In this document: piece by piece, positions 7,714 through 10,507 of the stretch | How positions within the stretch are numbered: the stretch's first letter is position 1 | Layout: each line of letters begins with the position of its first letter | DNA from: CAYZXL01 sp964482435 | GTDB taxonomy: Bacteria; Auribacterota; JABMQX01 | Reading direction: 5' to 3' | Assembly: GCA_964482435.1 (NCBI GenBank) | Contig: CAYZXL010000107.1 | Span: 1-10,507 of the forward strand | Length of the DNA stretch: 10,507 bases | The notes under the pieces: generated by a model | What the model was told of the DNA's origin: nothing | Databases searched by the model: none | What the model saw: only the letters and a program-made list of their open reading frames with translations | Translations under genes and position numbers: made by a program

Positions 7714-7998
7714 GTGGGTGTTCATCACATGGAAACCCTCGCTCTGTTCGAAGCACGTCAACCTGTAGCTAAGATCAACGCGAACCCCCAGAAGCTCAAA
7801 ACCAACGACGACGGCTTCATTGACCTTTACGTCGCTCCGAAAGCCCCGCTGGCATGGAATCGAACTCGAACCGGACTACACCCCGCGGGGCCTGGTTCAT
7901 CTGTTTTCCGCCGGAGCGGGTCGATGGAGGCCTATGACGACAAAAGCCAGTAGCTGCCGGACATCGAACGGCAAGATGAAAGGCTATTCGTCAGGTGA
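7714..7998 (+). pseudogene. Remnant of a DUF1254/DUF1214-type gene, C-terminal end only, with frameshifts and a stop
   Basis: Three pieces join into one DUF1214 C-terminus. Piece one (7729 to about 7846) reads ALFEARQPVAKINANPQKL then NDDGFIDLYVAPKAP. A one-base loss in the C-run at 7844-7847 moves the frame to AGMESNSNRTTPRGAWFICF (about 7848-7907). A one-base gain near 7905-7911 restores the first frame as SMEAYDDKSQ, then TAG (7951-7953), then LPDIERQDE to a TGA at 7996-7998. Known of the family: such proteins end in a pattern like NADGSVDLYFGPKAP, then GKESNW, then a GWF...R.YGP...DK.W.LPDIE stretch. The N-terminal DUF1254 part is absent. Its tail overlaps the convergent end of the ATPase gene by a few bases. 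No function is retained. Confidence 0.7.
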
Positions 7999-9139
7999 GC
8001 TGCACCGTGAGCTCAGGAAGCTGCTGAAGCGGCCAGGCGGAGATCTGTTCGTCAACGGGGTAGCTGTGTTGACCGGGATAAACGATCCAGAGGTGTCGAA
8101 GAGCGAGATCCTTCACGGCGATTCGCATGGACTTGGTAATCCTCGGCGCTTCGCTGAACTTGAATTCGGCTCCATAGCGATTCCCGCGATGGAGAAAAAG
8201 AAGGTCGAGTTCCGCCCCGCTATACGTGGACCAGAAATTCGCCTGCGAAGGTCCCACAATCCGCATGAACTGGTGCAGAGCGAACCCCTCCCAGGAGGCG
8301 CCGACTCGCGGATGCCCGTACAGGCTCCGGTTGTCAACAATGTCGAGCAACGCGTGAAGGATCCCTGAATCCATCAAGTATATCTTCGGCGACCTGACCT
8401 GACGCTTGCCGATGTTCTCGTACCACGGCTGAAGCTGCCGCACCATGAACGTTCCGGACAGAATATCGAGGTACGAACGCATGGTTTTGTCTGTTAAGGC
8501 CATGGACCGGGCGAGCTCAGAGGCGTTCCAGAGCTGTCCGTGATAATGGGCCAGCATGGTCCAGAACCGGCGCATCGCGGCTGACGGTACGGAAATGCCC
8601 AGCTGGGGAATGTCTCGTTCAAGAAAGGTGCGAATAAAACCTTCTCGCCAGGCGAGGCTGTCAGCATCCGAATCGGAAAGAAAGGACCGGGGAAACCCGC
8701 CGCGAAGCCAGAGCGTCTGCCATGAATCCGCACCGGTTTCACGGATGTCAAAACCAGACAACTCGATAAATTCGACGCGCCCGGCAAGTGTTTCAGAGAC
8801 GTTTCTTACCAGACCGGGCGAGGCACTTCCCAAAATGAGAAAACGTGCTCGATTCTCAGGACGATCCACAAGAACACGCAAGGTGCTGAACAAGGCAGGC
8901 ATCCTTTGGATTTCGTCCAGGATAACGATACCATCCAGGGAACCGAGGACCAATTCAGGATTCTGTAACCGCTGTAAGTCGGGCTGCGATTCAAGGTCAA
9001 AATACTCCGCCCTCTTGTCGCTGCCGAACATTCGGGCCAAAGTCGTCTTTCCGCATTGTCGCGGACCGAGGATGGCAAGGATGGGAGAGCGGCGAAGAGC
9101 CGCAGAAATCTGTTCGATATAATCAGGACGGTTAATCAT
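7991..9139 (-). CDS. AAA_14 / DUF4143 family ATPase
   Basis: An intact protein of 382 residues, near the usual family length. Residues about 1-130 are the AAA_14 ATPase: Walker A GPRQCGKTT (25-33), Walker B IVILDEIQ (71-78, with D75 and E76), and a GSAS sensor-like motif (104-107). Residues about 165-245 are a helical, winged-helix-like part (WNASELARSMALTDKTMRSY, 204-223). Residues about 250-382 are DUF4143, with D312 and E325-F-K327 in the spacing of a PD-(D/E)XK nuclease-like fold, although activity is not established for this family. Such genes are solitary, abundant and often spread between prokaryotes; their role is unknown. Here the gene is the only intact one between 7365 and 9876, surrounded by decayed sequence and by two inverted 45-bp repeats. 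The start ATG at 9137-9139 gives the canonical N-terminus (IxRPxYxxxI). Confidence 0.93.
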   Translation of the reverse strand: MINRPDYIEQISAALRRSPILAILGPRQCGKTTLARMFGSDKRAEYFDLESQPDLQRLQNPELVLGSLDGIVILDEIQRMPALFSTLRVLVDRPENRARFLILGSASPGLVRNVSETLAGRVEFIELSGFDIRETGADSWQTLWLRGGFPRSFLSDSDADSLAWREGFIRTFLERDIPQLGISVPSAAMRRFWTMLAHYHGQLWNASELARSMALTDKTMRSYLDILSGTFMVRQLQPWYENIGKRQVRSPKIYLMDSGILHALLDIVDNRSLYGHPRVGASWEGFALHQFMRIVGPSQANFWSTYSGAELDLLFLHRGNRYGAEFKFSEAPRITKSMRIAVKDLALRHLWIVYPGQHSYPVDEQISAWPLQQLPELTVQLT

Positions 9140-9144
9140 ACCCC

Positions 9145-9173
9145 TATTTTGCCTTAAAAATGCGGAATGTCAA
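9145..9173 (-). promoter_or_regulatory. Candidate sigma-70 promoter of the ATPase gene, possibly giving a leaderless transcript
   Basis: On the minus strand a perfect TTGACA (complement of 9168-9173) is followed after 16 bases by CAAAAT, which matches four of six -10 bases. The start codon begins only six bases after that -10 element, and the AGGGG next to it is too close to the ATG to act as a normal ribosome site. If the promoter is real, the mRNA would have almost no leader. Confidence 0.35.
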
Positions 9174-9795
9174 TCCGAATATTCGAGAAAACGCTCCGCT
9201 CAACAACTGGAGCTATGTGAACGGCGTTAGGAAACCGCGGCGTGTAGCGGAGCAAAGCCCGAAGCGCGCCATGATGATGGTGCACCGACTGAGCTCAAAA
9301 AACCCAGACATGAATGGAGTTTCTGAAGGCGTGTGGCTTTGCAAGCACAAGTCAGAAACCCATGGCACTTGGCTTTTCACGATAACCTATCTACAGTCCC
9401 GGAACCGAGAGAAACGCCATAGCACTCGACGAGGATCCAAAAAACCCTGTTTCGGCTGGCGTCGCTTCTTTGGACGGCACCCCTTCCTCGTCCTGCTTGA
9501 GGTCGTGCGCCTTCACCAGAAACTCCAGGTGGGTCGAGTACTCTGGCGAAAGCGCGCGATTTTCTTCTATAGACATGCTTAGGAGCGTTTCTTGCCCTTC
9601 GCTCGTTGCAGTCACACGGACCGCCTCCTGTAGATGTCTCACGAGGTTTATCGTGCTCACTCGCAGCATCTCGGGCTTCGGCACATTTCTTATGATTGCT
9701 GTCGGCTTTTGCCCTGGTTGCGTCGTCCGCCGCTGATCTGCTCGCGCCCTTCCCCCCCCGTTTTCTCTCGACTTCCAATCAGCCTTCCGCGTAAG
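9174..9795. other. Gene-poor stretch upstream of the right beta-helix gene, with a decayed minus-strand coding remnant
   Basis: 9174-9390 shows nothing recognisable. At 9391-9790 a minus-strand frame is open for roughly 130 codons; using the GTG at 9684 it gives 97 residues including LQEAVRVTATSEGQETLLS, MSIEENRALSPEYSTH and FLVKAHDLKQDEEG. A neighbouring minus frame upstream looks equally protein-like and helical (KADSNHKKCAEARDAASEHD). The real gene may therefore have read from that frame into the first one, with a frameshift near 9620-9640. A run of eight Cs lies at 9752-9759. No family recognised and no good start codon with ribosome site: probably a pseudogene remnant. Confidence 0.35.
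9533..9577 (-). repeat. 45-bp dispersed repeat, copy flanking the ATPase gene on the right
   Basis: This is the reverse complement of the unit at 7548-7592, with one mismatch (ACA to ATA in the encoded frame, changing Thr to Ile). The pair forms an inverted repeat enclosing about 1.94 kb that contains the DUF1214 remnant and the ATPase gene. The encoded peptide MSIEENRALSPEYST lies inside a longer minus-strand frame at 9391-9684. Confidence 0.85.
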
Positions 9796-9876
9796 GTATC
9801 ACTGTCTTGAAAATCATTTCCGTGTCCTGATGAAAACGTGTCACCAAGGAGTGCCCTACCATAAGGAGTGCGTCAG
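9796..9876 (+). repeat. Conserved leader of the right beta-helix gene
   Basis: This is the 81-base upstream region matching 700-780 on the other strand (56 of 81 identical, ungapped). It contains the ribosome site ATAAGGAGT (9861-9869). A TTGAAA at 9807-9812 could be a -35 element, but no good -10 follows at the right distance, and the left copy has CTGAAC there. Confidence 0.65.
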
Positions 9877-10507
9877 ATGAAGAGCGTTTTCAGACTTCTG
9901 CCTTTTGCATTTCTTTCCGTTCTGAGCGCAGCCGGGGCGGCGCCCTGGTATGTAGATGATTCCGTCTCCTCATCCGGCGACGGCATGTCTTGGGCAACCG
10001 CTTTCAAAACCATCCAGGAAGGCATAACCGCCGCATCGGATGGCGACGAAGTGCTTGCCGAGCAAGGGACCTACACCGAGAATATCTCTCTCGGTGGCAA
10101 GAACATAACCCTTCGGAGCACAGACCCCACTGATTGGACCGTCGTTAAGACCACAATTATTGATGGCAATAACCTTGTCGCGGCGGTGACCTTCGCTGGA
10201 AGCGAGAACGACACGTGTGTGCTTTCTGGCTTCACCATTCGGAGTGGCAAAGGCGCCGACGGCGGTGGCGTCTGCGGTGGGACGGCGGCTCAACACTCTC
10301 ATGCCTTCATCCAAAACAACGTCGTTGTCGGAAACTCTGCACAGAACGGTGGCGGGATTGCCTTCTGCGACGGGGTCATCCGGAACAACATGATCTACGG
10401 GAACTACGCGAGCGCCCAGGGAGGGGGAGTGTACAAGTGCGACGGGGTCAGGGAGGGAAATCTCATTGTCGGGAACTCTGGGGCAATGGGCGGCGGGGGG
10501 CTGTCTT
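9877..10507 (+). CDS. Secreted right-handed beta-helix repeat protein, right copy (partial, runs off right edge)
   Basis: The frame is open from ATG 9877 to the window end: 210 codons, no stop. It begins with a signal peptide (MKSVFRLLPFAFLSVLSAAG, cleavage near AAP), then WYVDDSVSSSGDGMSWATAF and GTYTENISLGGKNITLRSTD, and from about residue 144 the rungs with CDGVIRNNMIYGN and GGGVYKCDGV. About 166 of the first 205 residues match the left copy by hand count. Where the left copy has lost a base in a G-run, this copy keeps six Gs and stays in frame (about 10495-10500), so it is the better guide to the native protein. The role is unproven: an extracellular beta-helix with one Cys per rung, probably surface-associated. 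Confidence 0.88.
   Translation, partial: MKSVFRLLPFAFLSVLSAAGAAPWYVDDSVSSSGDGMSWATAFKTIQEGITAASDGDEVLAEQGTYTENISLGGKNITLRSTDPTDWTVVKTTIIDGNNLVAAVTFAGSENDTCVLSGFTIRSGKGADGGGVCGGTAAQHSHAFIQNNVVVGNSAQNGGGIAFCDGVIRNNMIYGNYASAQGGGVYKCDGVREGNLIVGNSGAMGGGGLS

Noticed and set aside
8556..9122. 188-codon plus-strand open frame
   Set aside because: Antisense to the ATPase gene, whose Walker motifs are unambiguous.
9391..9433. Possible fourth copy of the 45-bp repeat
   Set aside because: Only the ends match (CTACAG and CGCCA.AG.ACTCGACGA); the centre does not, and about 24 of 43 matches is too weak to claim by eye.
7548..9577. Insertion sequence or transposon
   Set aside because: No transposase frame, no target-site duplication seen, and the repeat ends are not typical terminal repeats; only the inverted repeats themselves are supported.
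10300..10507. Tandem repeats as a CRISPR array
   Set aside because: The 69-72 base periodicity comes from beta-helix rungs in an open coding frame, with no constant repeats and unique spacers.

Overview
The window looks like bacterial chromosome from an uncultured, polysaccharide-degrading lineage of the Planctomycetota/Verrucomicrobiota/Lentisphaerota/Hydrogenedentota type. This is inference from style only: large secreted carbohydrate-active enzymes with add-on FN3-like and LamG modules, a beta-helix protein starting with a WYVDDSV...GDGMSWATAF block, wide intergenic spaces, and no SusC/SusD pair. No rRNA, tRNA, CRISPR array or recognisable transposase was found.

Layout. (1) 1-699, minus strand: the N-terminal part of a secreted right-handed beta-helix repeat protein, broken by a one-base loss in a C-run at 80-84. 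(2) 700-1340: non-coding, with a leader conserved in the right-hand paralogue, a terminator-like hairpin (940-970) and a diverged copy of a short repeat (1115-1160). (3) 1341-4016, minus strand: an 891-residue secreted PcRGLX/YetA-like (exo-rhamnogalacturonan lyase-like) protein. (4) 4017-4526: divergent control region. (5) 4527-7364, plus strand: a GH127 (DUF1680) beta-L-arabinofuranosidase-like protein followed in the same frame, after one TGA codon, by the rest of a LamG domain; it reads as one 945-residue enzyme interrupted by a single nonsense codon. (6) 7365-9876: a sparse, decayed stretch. It holds a broken DUF1214-type gene end, one intact AAA_14/DUF4143 ATPase gene on the minus strand (7991-9139), and two nearly identical 45-bp repeats in opposite orientation on either side (7548-7592, 9533-9577). 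(7) 9877 to the right edge, plus strand: a second copy of the beta-helix gene, about four fifths identical in protein to the left copy and pointing the opposite way.

How the genes fit together. The YetA-like protein and the GH127 protein are divergently transcribed from one intergenic region, and both carry export signals. Together they suggest attack on rhamnogalacturonan-I or another arabinose-bearing plant or algal polymer outside the cytoplasm: backbone cleavage by the former and removal of beta-L-arabinofuranosyl groups by the latter, with LamG and FN3-like modules helping binding or surface display. The two beta-helix genes bracket this cluster as an inverted pair and could be secreted surface proteins.

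The most notable signals are the lesions (nonsense codon in GH127-LamG, homopolymer frameshift in the left beta-helix gene, two frameshifts plus a stop in the DUF1214 remnant), the inverted duplication of the beta-helix genes with their leaders, and the dispersed 45-bp repeat family. No defence system, biosynthetic cluster or clearly new mechanism could be supported from the sequence.
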